A stretch of 64,000 bases of DNA from CAXNKH01 sp049296795 (GTDB taxonomy: Bacteria; Pseudomonadota; Gammaproteobacteria; Burkholderiales; Burkholderiaceae_C): NCBI GenBank assembly GCA_049296795.1, contig JBAQTC010000047.1, positions 45,255 through 109,254 of the forward strand. The letters are read 5' to 3'. Of the stretch, positions 17,347 through 26,068 are shown piece by piece; position 1 is the stretch's first letter; every line of letters starts with the position of its first letter. Under the pieces are notes generated by a model that did no database searches, was not told the origin of the DNA, and worked only from the letters and a program-made list of their open reading frames with translations. The translations under genes and the position numbers were made by a program.

Positions 17347-18042
17347 ATGCTGCTGCGAATCCCCCAAGTCCTCACGGCCGATGAACTGACTCAGCTCGGT
17401 CAACTCCTGGCCCAGGCCAACTGGGCCGACGGCCGTGTCACTGCGGGCAGCCAAAGCGGCGCGGTCAAAAACAACGAACAACTGCCCGAAGACCTGCCTG
17501 CAGCGCACCAAGCGCGCCAGATCGTTTCGGTCGCGCTGGCACGCAACCCCATGTTCGTGACCGGTGCCCTGCCCAAAACAGTGTATCCACCGCTGTTCAA
17601 CCGCTACAGCGGAAACACCAATGCGTTTGGCAACCACATCGACAACGCCGTGCGCACCCACGCAGCCAGCGCACGCCATGTTCGCACCGACATTTCATGC
17701 ACCCTGTTTCTGAGCGATCCGGCCAGCTACGACGGGGGTGAGCTGGTAGTGCAAGACACTTGGGGCGAGCAATCACTGAAGTTCGCGCCCGGAGATTTGC
17801 TGATGTACCCGGGCACCTCGGTTCATCGGGTTGAACCGGTCACGCGTGGCGTACGGCTGGCCTCGTTTTTCTGGATTGAGAGCATGGTGCGCGATGACGC
17901 ACAGCGCCGCTTGCTCTATGACATGGACATGGCCATTCTGTCTTTGCGCCAGCAATCCAGTTCGGCACAAAACGACAGTCCAGAGATCGTCAAACTCACG
18001 GGTTGCTATCACAATCTGCTGCGCATGTGGGCCAGTGTCTGA
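17347..18042 (+). CDS. Fe(II)-dependent PKHD-type hydroxylase (PiuC/YbiX family)
   Basis: A 231-residue 2-oxoglutarate/Fe(II) dioxygenase. The metal ligands are visible as H97-x-D99 (FGNHIDNAVR) and H160 (YPGTSVHRVEP), with R170 as the likely 2-oxoglutarate-binding residue. Members of this family are commonly encoded beside TonB-dependent siderophore receptors and are iron regulated; the substrate is not established. It starts 16 bases after the receptor stop, behind an AAGG site, in the Fur-controlled operon. Confidence 0.93.
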   Translation: MLLRIPQVLTADELTQLGQLLAQANWADGRVTAGSQSGAVKNNEQLPEDLPAAHQARQIVSVALARNPMFVTGALPKTVYPPLFNRYSGNTNAFGNHIDNAVRTHAASARHVRTDISCTLFLSDPASYDGGELVVQDTWGEQSLKFAPGDLLMYPGTSVHRVEPVTRGVRLASFFWIESMVRDDAQRRLLYDMDMAILSLRQQSSSAQNDSPEIVKLTGCYHNLLRMWASV

Positions 18043-18054
18043 GGTCTTTAAACT

Positions 18055-18738
18055 ATGAACATGCCTAGGATCAACCGCTACTCCCGCAACACGCTCATCA
18101 CGTTGAGCGTCGTGTTGTTTCACATCGCCGCCCTATGGGCCTTGCAGGCGGGTCTATTGCAGCGGGCTGTCGAAATCATTATTCCGGCGCAAATTCTCAG
18201 CGAATTCATTGCACCGCCACAGCCCGAAATTACCCCCCCCAAACCACGAATTGCGCCAACGCCCGCGCCGGTGAAGACAGCCGTTAATCCACCCCTCAAA
18301 CCCGAACCCCAGAACGAACCGGTGACACCCAGCCCCGCAGCAGTCGCAACGCCGAGCGTGACAAAGGAGTCTGCTGCTACCGCAACCGTCAACCCAGCTC
18401 CAGCCAGCCGACCCGTTCCCCTGAGCGCCCCAGCCAACTCGCAAGCGCCGGCCCGACTGGATTTGCCCATCAGCACCGCCGATTACCTGCAAAACCCCAA
18501 ACCGGCCTACCCCACCATGAGCAAACGGCTCGGTGAACAGGGCAAAGTGCTGGTTCGCGTGCTCATCAACACCGACGGAACTGCTCAGAAAGCAGAAATT
18601 CTTCAGTCCAGTAACTTTGAGCGCCTCGATCAAGCTGCGCTGAACACCGTGCTGCGTTGGCGCTATGTGCCAGGTAAGCGTGGCGGTGTTCCTGAGCCCA
18701 TGTGGTTCAACATCCCGATCAACTTTGTTCTCGAATAA
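18055..18738 (+). CDS. tonB: Energy transducer TonB
   Basis: Periplasm-spanning protein that passes proton-motive energy from ExbB/ExbD to outer-membrane receptors. It is 227 residues: an N-terminal anchor helix (about 13-35), a Pro-rich spacer with many PxP units (about 55-140), and a C-terminal TonB domain with YPTMSKRLGEQGKVLVRVLINTDG and LDQAALNTVLRWRYVPGKRGG. It follows piuC by 12 bases and precedes exbB by 15, so receptor and energy supply are in one transcript. Confidence 0.94.
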   Translation: MNMPRINRYSRNTLITLSVVLFHIAALWALQAGLLQRAVEIIIPAQILSEFIAPPQPEITPPKPRIAPTPAPVKTAVNPPLKPEPQNEPVTPSPAAVATPSVTKESAATATVNPAPASRPVPLSAPANSQAPARLDLPISTADYLQNPKPAYPTMSKRLGEQGKVLVRVLINTDGTAQKAEILQSSNFERLDQAALNTVLRWRYVPGKRGGVPEPMWFNIPINFVLE

Positions 18739-18753
18739 TTTTTTGGAGTATTT

Positions 18754-19455
18754 ATGGATTCTCAACTCGGACTCATCCATGTTTGGGCTCAAGGCGACTG
18801 GGTCACCCGGATCGTTGCCGGGACGCTGCTGATCATGTCGCTCGCAAGCTGGATCATCATGCTGCTCAAAGCGCTGGATCATTTGCAATTAAAAAAACTC
18901 CATCAAAAAACAGAGAGTTTCTGGCATAGCAGCTCTTTTTCCGCTGGACTGATCTGTCTCGGAACCGAGCCAGGCAACCCCTTTGCGCAACTGGCTTGCG
19001 TCGGCCAAGAGGCATCGACCCACCATAGCCAGACCCAGGCTGAGCTGCAAAACAAACTCGATGTCAGCGACTGGATAACACGCAGTCTGCGCAACTCGAT
19101 TGACGCCAGTGCAGCCCGCATGCAGTCAGGCCTGGCGATATTGGCCTCCGTCGGATCAACCGCGCCTTTTATCGGCCTGTTCGGAACGGTCTGGGGCATC
19201 TACCATGCACTCATCAGTATTGGCGCTGCCGGTCAGGCCACAATCGACAAAGTGGCGGGACCTGTTGGCGAGTCACTGATCATGACGGCGCTGGGGCTGG
19301 CCGTGGCTATCCCAGCCGTATTGGGCTACAACGCTCTGGTGCGCAGCAATAAGTCAACGCTGAACCAACTCAATCGATTTGCCCATGACTTGCATGCCTA
19401 TTTTGTGACTGGTGCACGCGTGAACGGCCAAGCCCTGACTGCGAAAAAGGACTGA
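18754..19455 (+). CDS. exbB: Biopolymer transport protein ExbB
   Basis: Inner-membrane proton-channel subunit of the TonB system. It is 233 residues with a first helix at about 17-40 and the conserved MotA/TolQ/ExbB core LASVGSTAPFIGLFGTVWGIYHALISIG followed by GESLIMTALGLAVAIPAVLGYN. It has a good GGAG site and a 1-base gap to exbD. It pairs with the tonB and exbD genes on either side. A second MotA/TolQ/ExbB-type gene is present at 53523. Confidence 0.95.
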   Translation: MDSQLGLIHVWAQGDWVTRIVAGTLLIMSLASWIIMLLKALDHLQLKKLHQKTESFWHSSSFSAGLICLGTEPGNPFAQLACVGQEASTHHSQTQAELQNKLDVSDWITRSLRNSIDASAARMQSGLAILASVGSTAPFIGLFGTVWGIYHALISIGAAGQATIDKVAGPVGESLIMTALGLAVAIPAVLGYNALVRSNKSTLNQLNRFAHDLHAYFVTGARVNGQALTAKKD

Positions 19456-19456
19456 C

Positions 19457-19867
19457 ATGGCTTTCGGAACCCAGGACGACACCGATGAGGTGATGAACGA
19501 AATCAACATGACGCCGCTGGTCGATGTGATGCTTGTTCTTCTCATCATTTTCATCATCACCATTCCGGTGATGAAGCACTCGATCAATGTCGAGTTACCT
19601 CAGGCCAGCCATCAATCTCAAAGCATCAAGCCCGAGACGATTCGATTGAGCATCGATGCGCAAGGCGCTTATTACTGGAACGATGGCAAAGTGCAAGATG
19701 AATCCCTCGCCGGACTGTTTCAAGCCGAAGCACGAAAAACCCCACAACCCGATTTGCATATCCGGGGCGACAAGGCGGTACGCTACGAACGCGTGGCCCA
19801 GGCCATGGCAGCAGCACAGCGCGCCGGATTAAGCAAAATTGGCTTCATCACCGATCCGCGCATCTGA
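19457..19867 (+). CDS. exbD: Biopolymer transport protein ExbD
   Basis: A 136-residue single-span protein of the TonB motor. The motif EINMTPLVDVMLVLLIIFIIT places the essential membrane Asp (LVDVML) at the start of the helix, about residue 23. The rest is a periplasmic domain ending AAQRAGLSKIGFITDPR. It is the last gene of the iron operon and converges on the GlcG-like gene after a 15-base gap. Confidence 0.95.
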   Translation: MAFGTQDDTDEVMNEINMTPLVDVMLVLLIIFIITIPVMKHSINVELPQASHQSQSIKPETIRLSIDAQGAYYWNDGKVQDESLAGLFQAEARKTPQPDLHIRGDKAVRYERVAQAMAAAQRAGLSKIGFITDPRI

Positions 19868-19882
19868 CAGCGCCTGGCTGCG

Positions 19883-20290
19883 CTACAACCCGATCGCAGC
19901 GATGCCAGCACGCGCGATTCGTGCATCATCGGTGGACTTCACACCACTGACGCCAACTGCGCCCAAGCACTGGCCGTCTTTCATGATAGGGACGCCGCCT
20001 TCAAGCATGCCCTGCAGATCGGGGGCGCTGAGAAACGCGATGCGCCCACCATTGATGATGTCTTCGTAAATCTTGCTCTCACGCCGGCCCAAGGCAGCGG
20101 TATTGGCCTTGGCCGGCGCAATATGCGCCGAGATCGGTGCTGCCCCATCGAGCCGCTGCAGTGACAGCAAGTGACCGCCATCGTCCACGATGGCAATCGA
20201 GACCGCCCAGCCATTTTGGATCGCTTCGGCCTCAGCGGCTAAGGCAATGGCTTTGACATCGGAAAACTCCAAGGTGGCTTTTGATTTCAT
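19883..20290 (-). CDS. GlcG/HbpS-family protein (putative heme-binding)
   Basis: A 135-residue protein of the GlcG/HbpS fold. Recognisable parts are AIVDDGGHLLSLQRLDGA, the GRRESKIYEDI helix and the C-terminal GGVPIMKDGQCLGAVGVSG. HbpS of Streptomyces binds heme, and GlcG is encoded with glycolate oxidase, but the function of most members is unclear. There is no signal peptide here, so it is probably cytoplasmic. It converges on the iron operon, and any link with iron or heme is inference. Confidence 0.85.
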   Translation of the reverse strand: MKSKATLEFSDVKAIALAAEAEAIQNGWAVSIAIVDDGGHLLSLQRLDGAAPISAHIAPAKANTAALGRRESKIYEDIINGGRIAFLSAPDLQGMLEGGVPIMKDGQCLGAVGVSGVKSTDDARIARAGIAAIGL

Positions 20291-20408
20291 GGCTTGATTT
20301 GAGGGACTTTAAAAAAAGCGAGCATAACGCTTTACAGCTGTTCTAGAATGCGCCGTGGTCACTTCAACGACCATGACTGCCTTACGGCAACACAAGGAGC
20401 GCCTAATC

Positions 20409-21110
20409 ATGACGGATCAAGTCCAAACCATTGAACCTAATTCAGGCTACGGCTATGCCGCGTCTGCCTCTGAACGCAACAAAGTGCTGCGAAATACTTA
20501 CTGGCTCCTGGCCTTGAGTATGCTGCCAACCGTCTTGGGTGCTTGGCTGGGTGTGGCCAGCGGTATCACCCAGGCCATGGGCACCGGCCTGAGCCTGATT
20601 GTTTTCCTGGGCGGCGCTTTCGGCTTCATTTTTGCCATCGAGAAAACCAAGAATTCGGCTTCCGGTGTTCCGGTACTGCTGGCATTCACTTTTTTCATGG
20701 GCTTAATGCTGTCACGCATGATTGCCATGGTGTTGGGCTTCAAGAATGGCTCCGACCTGATCATGACCGCGTTTGGCGGAACCGCTGGCGTGTTTTTCGT
20801 GATGGCCAGCCTGGCCAGCGTCATCAAGCGTGACCTGTCGGGCATGGGCAAGTGGCTGTTTGTCGGCGCCATGGTGTTGATGGTCGGCTCCATCATCAAC
20901 ATTTTTGTCGGCTCATCAGCTGGCATGTTGGCCATCTCGGTGGCAGCCATCGGCATTTTCAGCGCCTACATGCTGTACGACCTCAAGCAGATCATTGATG
21001 GTGGCGAGACCAACTACATCAGCGCCACACTGGCGCTCTACCTCGACATCATGAACGTGTTCCAGAGCTTGCTGGCCTTGCTGGGCATTTTTGGTGGCGA
21101 GCGCGATTAA
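20409..21110 (+). CDS. Bax inhibitor-1 / YccA family membrane protein
   Basis: A 233-residue inner-membrane protein with seven predicted helices. The sequence contains RNTYWLLALSMLPTVLGAWLG and the C-terminal UPF0005 pattern SAYMLYDLKQIIDGGETNYISATLALYLDIMNVFQSLLALLG, with the paired aspartates of the di-aspartyl sensor. The E. coli relative YccA modulates FtsH. I chose ATG 20409 with an AAGGAG site, not the upstream frame that begins at 20355. Its last 4 bases overlap the end of the convergent rlmD gene. Confidence 0.93.
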   Translation: MTDQVQTIEPNSGYGYAASASERNKVLRNTYWLLALSMLPTVLGAWLGVASGITQAMGTGLSLIVFLGGAFGFIFAIEKTKNSASGVPVLLAFTFFMGLMLSRMIAMVLGFKNGSDLIMTAFGGTAGVFFVMASLASVIKRDLSGMGKWLFVGAMVLMVGSIINIFVGSSAGMLAISVAAIGIFSAYMLYDLKQIIDGGETNYISATLALYLDIMNVFQSLLALLGIFGGERD

Positions 21111-22534
21111 TCCAATAAATCGAACACGGCCATGCTCTCCACATGGGCCGTGTGGGGGAACATATTGATCACACCAGCGGCCGAACAACGGTAGCGCGCT
21201 TGGTGCACCAGCAACTGCGCATCACGAGCCAGGGTGGCGGGGTTGCAGCTGACATAAACAATGCGCTTAGGTGCGCGCCAGCTCTCTGCGCCTGGGGTTA
21301 TGGGTGCATTTTGGTTTTGCTGTAAGTTAGCCAAGGCCTGGAACAAGGCGAAAGCACCTTCGCGCGGTGGGTCAACCAGCCACTTGTCAGCCACTCCGTC
21401 TTGCAGCAGGATCTCGGGCGTCATTTCAAATAGATTTCTTGCAACAAATTCCGTCTTGGCCAGCACATTGCCAACCCGCATCGCTGACTGGTTGTTCTCA
21501 TAGTTGTCACGTGAACGACTGACCAAAGTCTCGCTGCCTTCAATACCCAACACCTCGCCCGCCTGGGTGGCCAGCGGTAAAGTGAAATTACCCAAACCAC
21601 AAAACCAGTCGATCACCCGTTCATGGCGCTGCGCTTGAAGCAAGCCCAAGGCCCGCGCAACCATGACCCGGTTGATTTGCGGATTGACCTGGGTGAAATC
21701 AGTCGGCTTAAAAGGCATGGTGATGCCAAACTCTGGCAGGCTGTAGCTCAAAACTGGTCCTGGGTTTGTCACATCGAGCAAATGGACTGTGTCTAGCCCT
21801 TGCGGTTGTAACCACCACTGAACCCCAGCGTGAGCCTGCGAAAAAGCGCGCAAGCGTTCCAGGTCGGCTTGGCTCAGGGGCGCCAGATGGCGCAACACCA
21901 GGGCGATTACTTCATCACCGCAAGCCAGTTCGATCTGGGGACAGGTTTCAATGGCATCCATGGATTGGATCAACGCGCGCAGTGGAAGCAACATGGCGCT
22001 GACCTTCGGCCTGAGCACAGGACAGACACGCATGTCGGCCACAAAACTGCTTTTCCGCTCATGGAAACCGACCAGTACCTGGCCCTTCTTGCGTACATAC
22101 CGAACCGAAAGTCGGGCCCGATCACGGTAACCCCAGGCTGGCCCTTCAATCGGTCGCAGGATGTGGTCGGCTTTGACCTTGGCCAAATGCTGCAGCCCGT
22201 CCTCCAACGCCCGCTGCTTCACAGCGACTTGCGCCGAAACCTGTAGGTGTTGCATCTTGCAACCACCACAAGCGCCAGCGTGTAAGCCAAAATGAGGACA
22301 GCCAGGTTGAACCCGTTGTGAAGATTCCTTGTGAATCTGCATCACGATCGCCTGCTCAAAGCTGGCTTTCTTGCGGTAGACATTGACGCTGACCTGCTCA
22401 AAGGGCAAAGCGCCTTCGATAAAGACCACTTTGCCATCAGCCTGGTGCGCCACACCTTGAGCTTCGAGGTCCAGGGACTCAACCAGCAATACGTGATCGG
22501 GATAAGTTTTTGTTTGAGCTACTGCATCGGTCAT
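21107..22534 (-). CDS. rlmD: 23S rRNA (uracil-1939-C5) methyltransferase RlmD
   Basis: SAM-dependent enzyme that makes m5U1939 in 23S rRNA. It is 475 residues: a TRAM domain (about 10-70), a [4Fe-4S] cluster site with CPHFGLHAGACGGCKMQHL near residue 80 and a further Cys near 165, and a Rossmann methyltransferase domain with DWFCGLGNFTLPLA. The catalytic motif YVSCNPATLARDA is near residue 430. It is separated from rpoS upstream by about 100 bases. It overlaps the end of the convergent YccA-like gene by 4 bases. Confidence 0.93.
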   Translation of the reverse strand: MTDAVAQTKTYPDHVLLVESLDLEAQGVAHQADGKVVFIEGALPFEQVSVNVYRKKASFEQAIVMQIHKESSQRVQPGCPHFGLHAGACGGCKMQHLQVSAQVAVKQRALEDGLQHLAKVKADHILRPIEGPAWGYRDRARLSVRYVRKKGQVLVGFHERKSSFVADMRVCPVLRPKVSAMLLPLRALIQSMDAIETCPQIELACGDEVIALVLRHLAPLSQADLERLRAFSQAHAGVQWWLQPQGLDTVHLLDVTNPGPVLSYSLPEFGITMPFKPTDFTQVNPQINRVMVARALGLLQAQRHERVIDWFCGLGNFTLPLATQAGEVLGIEGSETLVSRSRDNYENNQSAMRVGNVLAKTEFVARNLFEMTPEILLQDGVADKWLVDPPREGAFALFQALANLQQNQNAPITPGAESWRAPKRIVYVSCNPATLARDAQLLVHQARYRCSAAGVINMFPHTAHVESMAVFDLLD

Positions 22535-22637
22535 GCCGCAATTGTCTCAGACCGCTGACCGGCCCAAGTACCCACTAAGCTGGCAGGCTCTGCGCTTGTG
22601 TAAGCCAAGGCGCTTGAGGTGGGCAGTATGCACTTAG

Positions 22638-23561
22638 CTAAAGCAAAAATTGCGACGAGATGCCGCGCCGCAGCACTTGACGCTTGAGCTTGAGTAAAGC
22701 TTCATTTTGGATTTGCCGAACGCGTTCTCGGGTCAACCCCAACCGCTGGCTCAACACATCGAGCGTTTCTTCTTCTCTGTCGTGCAGACCAAAGCGCCCT
22801 TCGAGCACCTCTCTTTCACGCGCAGATAAAGTGGCCATCCATTCTTCAAGCAGCAGTTCGACCTCATGCTCCTGGGTCAAATCGCTCGGGTCGGGCATGA
22901 GCTCATCGACCAAAGCATCCCCCATTGTTTGCTCGCCAGAGCCGCGGTCCACCGCCAGATCAAGCGATTTGGGTGTTTCTGCCATGGCAAGCAGATCGGC
23001 AACGTGGCCGCTATCTTGTCCCAGAAATGCCGCCACATCCTCAATCCGAATTCCCTCCGGCCTGAGCAAGGCCAAATCACTGTCATTTTCCAAAGCCCGA
23101 CGGGCTCGCAACACATGCTGAATCTGGCGAATGACGTTGATCGGCAAACGTACGGCACGCCCTTGGTAAACCAGAGCACGCTCAACTGACTGACGAATCC
23201 ACCAAGTTGCATAGGTCGAAAAACGAAATCCCCGATCGGGTTCGAATTTATCAATCGAGTGCATCAAACCCAGATTGCCCTCCTCAATCAGATCCGACAG
23301 CGGAACACCGCGGCCGATGTAAGCCTTGGCAATGCTCACCACCAGACGCAAATTATGCTCAATCATGCTTTGACGGGCTTGAAAATCACCGGCACGCGAT
23401 CGAGTGGCCATCGCGAATTCTTCTTGCGCCGTGAACAGCGTGGTCTTGCGGACACCGCGCAGATAAAGACTCAGCGCATCTCCCGTTTGCTCACCCTCTA
23501 CCGACCTAGCGCCCGTCTCGCTGGTTTTGCCCTCTTCGGGTTCTTCGTAGTTTTTCATCAT
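22638..23561 (-). CDS. rpoS: RNA polymerase sigma factor RpoS
   Basis: Stationary-phase and general-stress sigma factor. It is 307 residues: region 1.2 (TGDALSLYLRGVRKTTLFTAQEEFAMA), region 2 (NLRLVVSIAKAYIGRGVPLSDLIEEGNLG, then FSTYATWWIRQSVERAL), region 3 and region 4 with LTRERVRQIQNEALLKLKR. Its ATG directly follows the nlpD stop codon with no intergenic base. In enterobacteria the main rpoS promoter lies inside nlpD, and the same arrangement is likely here. Confidence 0.96.
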   Translation of the reverse strand: MMKNYEEPEEGKTSETGARSVEGEQTGDALSLYLRGVRKTTLFTAQEEFAMATRSRAGDFQARQSMIEHNLRLVVSIAKAYIGRGVPLSDLIEEGNLGLMHSIDKFEPDRGFRFSTYATWWIRQSVERALVYQGRAVRLPINVIRQIQHVLRARRALENDSDLALLRPEGIRIEDVAAFLGQDSGHVADLLAMAETPKSLDLAVDRGSGEQTMGDALVDELMPDPSDLTQEHEVELLLEEWMATLSAREREVLEGRFGLHDREEETLDVLSQRLGLTRERVRQIQNEALLKLKRQVLRRGISSQFLL

Positions 23562-24413
23562 TTAACGGGCTGGCAGGTATTTGGCGGGATCGACCGGTTT
23601 GCCCTGACGCCGCAGCTCAAAGTGCAACTTGACACGGTCAGCATCGCTATTTCCCATTTCGGCAATTTGCTGGCCTTTTTGAACCTGCTGGTCCTCTTTG
23701 ATCAGCAGCGTCTGGTTGTGCGCGTAGGCTGTCAGATAGGTGTTGTTATGTTTGAGAATGATGAGATTGCCGTAACCCCGCAAGCCCGATCCGGCATATA
23801 CCACCCGACCATCGGCAGCAGCCAGAATCGGGTCGCCAGCTGTCCCGGCAATGTCCAAGCCTTTATTCTTGACTTCATTGAATCCAGCCACCACTGAAGT
23901 GTTTCGGGTCGGCCAACTCCAGCTGATTTCATCTTCGGGTGTTGCTGTCATCGACTGCGTATTGGCCGGGGCCACAGGCTCGGACACCGGACTGCTGCTG
24001 ACGTTGGAACTGCTCACCGGTTTGCTCACGGCGGCAGAACTGCTGCCACCCTGGGCCGAACTCGCTGTCGATGGCTGTAGCCGCAACGATTGTCCAACTT
24101 CAATCTGATTGGGGTTGTCGATGTTGTTCCAACGTGCAATGTCGCGCCAGTTCTGACCGGTCTCAAGGCCGATCCTGATCATGGTATCGCCTGCTTTAAC
24201 AGTGTAATTCTCCAGCTTGGCCACTTTGTCTGCGCTGGGGAGCACTGCCCCAGCCTTGGCTCTGGAGTCTGCCGTGACGGGTGCAGACCGCCCTTGGTCA
24301 GCACCCCGCTCTTCGACCGGGGCCCGGTTGATACGTGACGAACAACCGGCCAGTACTAAACTGACCAACATACCGCCCCAGAACTGACGGTTGCCCACAA
24401 CCAGCAAGGTCAT
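23562..24413 (-). CDS. nlpD: NlpD-like lipoprotein, LysM plus degenerate M23 domain
   Basis: Outer-membrane lipoprotein that in E. coli activates the amidase AmiC during cell separation. It is 283 residues: signal peptide with lipobox LAGC (Cys near residue 24), LysM domain (about 68-112, YTVKAGDTMIRIG), a Ser/Pro-rich linker and a C-terminal M23 peptidase domain (about 175-283). The M23 metal site is degenerate: NKGLDIAG replaces the usual HxGxD, and only the final LHFE is left. This is the same pattern as NlpD, so an activator role, not a hydrolase role, is expected. Encoded directly before rpoS. Confidence 0.93.
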   Translation of the reverse strand: MTLLVVGNRQFWGGMLVSLVLAGCSSRINRAPVEERGADQGRSAPVTADSRAKAGAVLPSADKVAKLENYTVKAGDTMIRIGLETGQNWRDIARWNNIDNPNQIEVGQSLRLQPSTASSAQGGSSSAAVSKPVSSSNVSSSPVSEPVAPANTQSMTATPEDEISWSWPTRNTSVVAGFNEVKNKGLDIAGTAGDPILAAADGRVVYAGSGLRGYGNLIILKHNNTYLTAYAHNQTLLIKEDQQVQKGQQIAEMGNSDADRVKLHFELRRQGKPVDPAKYLPAR

Positions 24414-24423
24414 TTGTATTCCT

Positions 24424-25164
24424 TTATGCCAAGCCTGATTTTAGAGGGACAAAGTGAACTGACTCAAGCACTGTTTGTTGCAAACCCTGTGCTGTCTTGT
24501 CGATAACCAACAATGTCTGTTGTCGTCCACCCTGTGCAGCGACTGGCGCCACCAGACGCCCGCCTACCGCCAGCTGCTCTATCCAGGCTTGGGGAACCGA
24601 CTCGCCCCCAGCCGCAGCGATGATGGCGGCATAAGGCGCGCCCTTGGCATAGCCGTTCATCCCATCGCCAAACAAGAGGTGAAGATTGGGCAGGCGCAAT
24701 GGGCGCAAATTCTCGCGCGCTTTGTCGTGCAGTCCACGCAAACGTTCAATGCTGTACACCTCGCTGGCCAGCAAGCTCAATACAGCTGCCTGGTAACCGC
24801 AGCCAGTTCCGATTTCCAGTACCCGACCGAGCTGACCTTGGGCGCCGTTGCGCAACAGCTCGAGCATGCGCGAAACCACACCTGGCTTAGAGATCGTCTG
24901 GCCCAGACCAATCGGCAGACTGGTGTCTTCATAAGCCTGCGTCGCTAGGGCGGTGTCGACAAAGCGGTGGCGCTCCACCAGCCCCATGGCCTTGAGCACC
25001 TGCGCGTCGTTGACGCCCTCGGCAGCGATTTTCTTTACCATGCGCAATCGAACCGCGCTTGAATCCAGTCCCAGACCTTGATCCAGTTGTCGCGTTTTAG
25101 GGTTTGCTGCTGGCGCTTTGGTCAATCCTTCCAGACGGGCTGGAAATGCCGGACGCTGCCTCAT
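24424..25164 (-). CDS. pcm: Protein-L-isoaspartate O-methyltransferase
   Basis: Repair enzyme that methylates L-isoaspartyl residues in damaged proteins. It is 246 residues from the chosen start. Motif I is LEIGTGCGYQAAVLSLLASEVYSIERL near residue 125; the active-site region DTSLPIGLGQTISKP precedes it. I chose ATG 25164 because it overlaps the surE stop codon as ATGA; an upstream frame to 25215 would overlap surE by 55 bases. An N-terminal extension of about 35 residues beyond the E. coli enzyme is present. Confidence 0.94.
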   Translation of the reverse strand: MRQRPAFPARLEGLTKAPAANPKTRQLDQGLGLDSSAVRLRMVKKIAAEGVNDAQVLKAMGLVERHRFVDTALATQAYEDTSLPIGLGQTISKPGVVSRMLELLRNGAQGQLGRVLEIGTGCGYQAAVLSLLASEVYSIERLRGLHDKARENLRPLRLPNLHLLFGDGMNGYAKGAPYAAIIAAAGGESVPQAWIEQLAVGGRLVAPVAAQGGRQQTLLVIDKTAQGLQQTVLESVHFVPLKSGLA

Positions 25165-25940
25165 GGCGTCGAGCGGGTAGAAGCCCCCTCTAAATGAGCC
25201 GCCGTCTGTGACCAATAGATCAAATCGTCATGATCGGTCAAGTCAACCATGAGCGGCGTCAATGCCATGTGGCCCTGGGCTGTGGCGTGAAAATCGGTTC
25301 CTTCTGCATCGTCTTTGGCAGGCCCCGCACCACCGATCCAGTACATGGTTTCGCCCCGCGGACTGGTTTGGGAAATCACTTTTTCGGCCGAATGGCGTCG
25401 CCCCAAACGGCAAACTTTGAGCGGCTTGATCTGCTCAAGTGGTAACGCCGGAATGTTGACGTTGAGCAACCAGGGTTTGCCACCCAACATACTTCGCTGC
25501 GTCAACTGCCTGACCAGCTCACGCGCCTTGATGGCCGCCGCATCCAGATTTCGCCAACCTTTTTCAGTCTGGGAAAACGCGATGGCAGGAATTCCAAAAA
25601 GGTAGGCTTCCATCGCCGCCCCCACCGTTCCCGAATAAATCGTGTCGTCCCCCATATTGGCGCCGTCGTTGATACCGGAGACCACCAGATCGGGTCGATA
25701 ACCCAGCAAGCCCGTCAGCGCAATGTGCACACAGTCTGCTGGCGTGCCGTTGACATAGCGAAAACCATTTGCAGCTTGCTTGACATAAAGTGGGGAGTGA
25801 AGCGTCAGTGCGTTGGATTTGGCGCTGTTGTTTTGTTCGGGTGCCAGCACCTCGACCTCTGCCACTTCTTTGAGCGCTTGGTACAGAGCCACGATACCGC
25901 TGGCTTGATATCCATCATCGTTTGAAATAAGTATTTTCAT
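25161..25940 (-). CDS. surE: 5'/3'-nucleotidase SurE
   Basis: Metal-dependent survival phosphatase acting on nucleoside monophosphates. It is 259 residues. The start MKILISNDDGYQASGI carries the metal-binding Asp pair at residues 8-9. SGINDGANMGDDTIYSGTVGAAMEA provides the Asn ligand. Start at ATG 25940; the frame upstream to 26051 has no family similarity. It is the first gene of the surE-pcm-nlpD-rpoS cluster and is divergent from the quinone oxidoreductase gene. Confidence 0.96.
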   Translation of the reverse strand: MKILISNDDGYQASGIVALYQALKEVAEVEVLAPEQNNSAKSNALTLHSPLYVKQAANGFRYVNGTPADCVHIALTGLLGYRPDLVVSGINDGANMGDDTIYSGTVGAAMEAYLFGIPAIAFSQTEKGWRNLDAAAIKARELVRQLTQRSMLGGKPWLLNVNIPALPLEQIKPLKVCRLGRRHSAEKVISQTSPRGETMYWIGGAGPAKDDAEGTDFHATAQGHMALTPLMVDLTDHDDLIYWSQTAAHLEGASTRSTP

Positions 25941-26068
25941 GTTCACTGGGTAGTTCGGAGCATTGTAGGTGGGGCATGAATTCGACCCGCCTAGGTCCTC
26001 TGAGATTTTTCTACATTTTTTCGAATCAATTCCCTCTATCATCGCTGTCAAATCATGGGAGACCTGTA

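Noticed and set aside
21261..22246. Plus-strand frames within rlmD
   Set aside because: They are short, overlap the methyltransferase core and have no supporting motifs.
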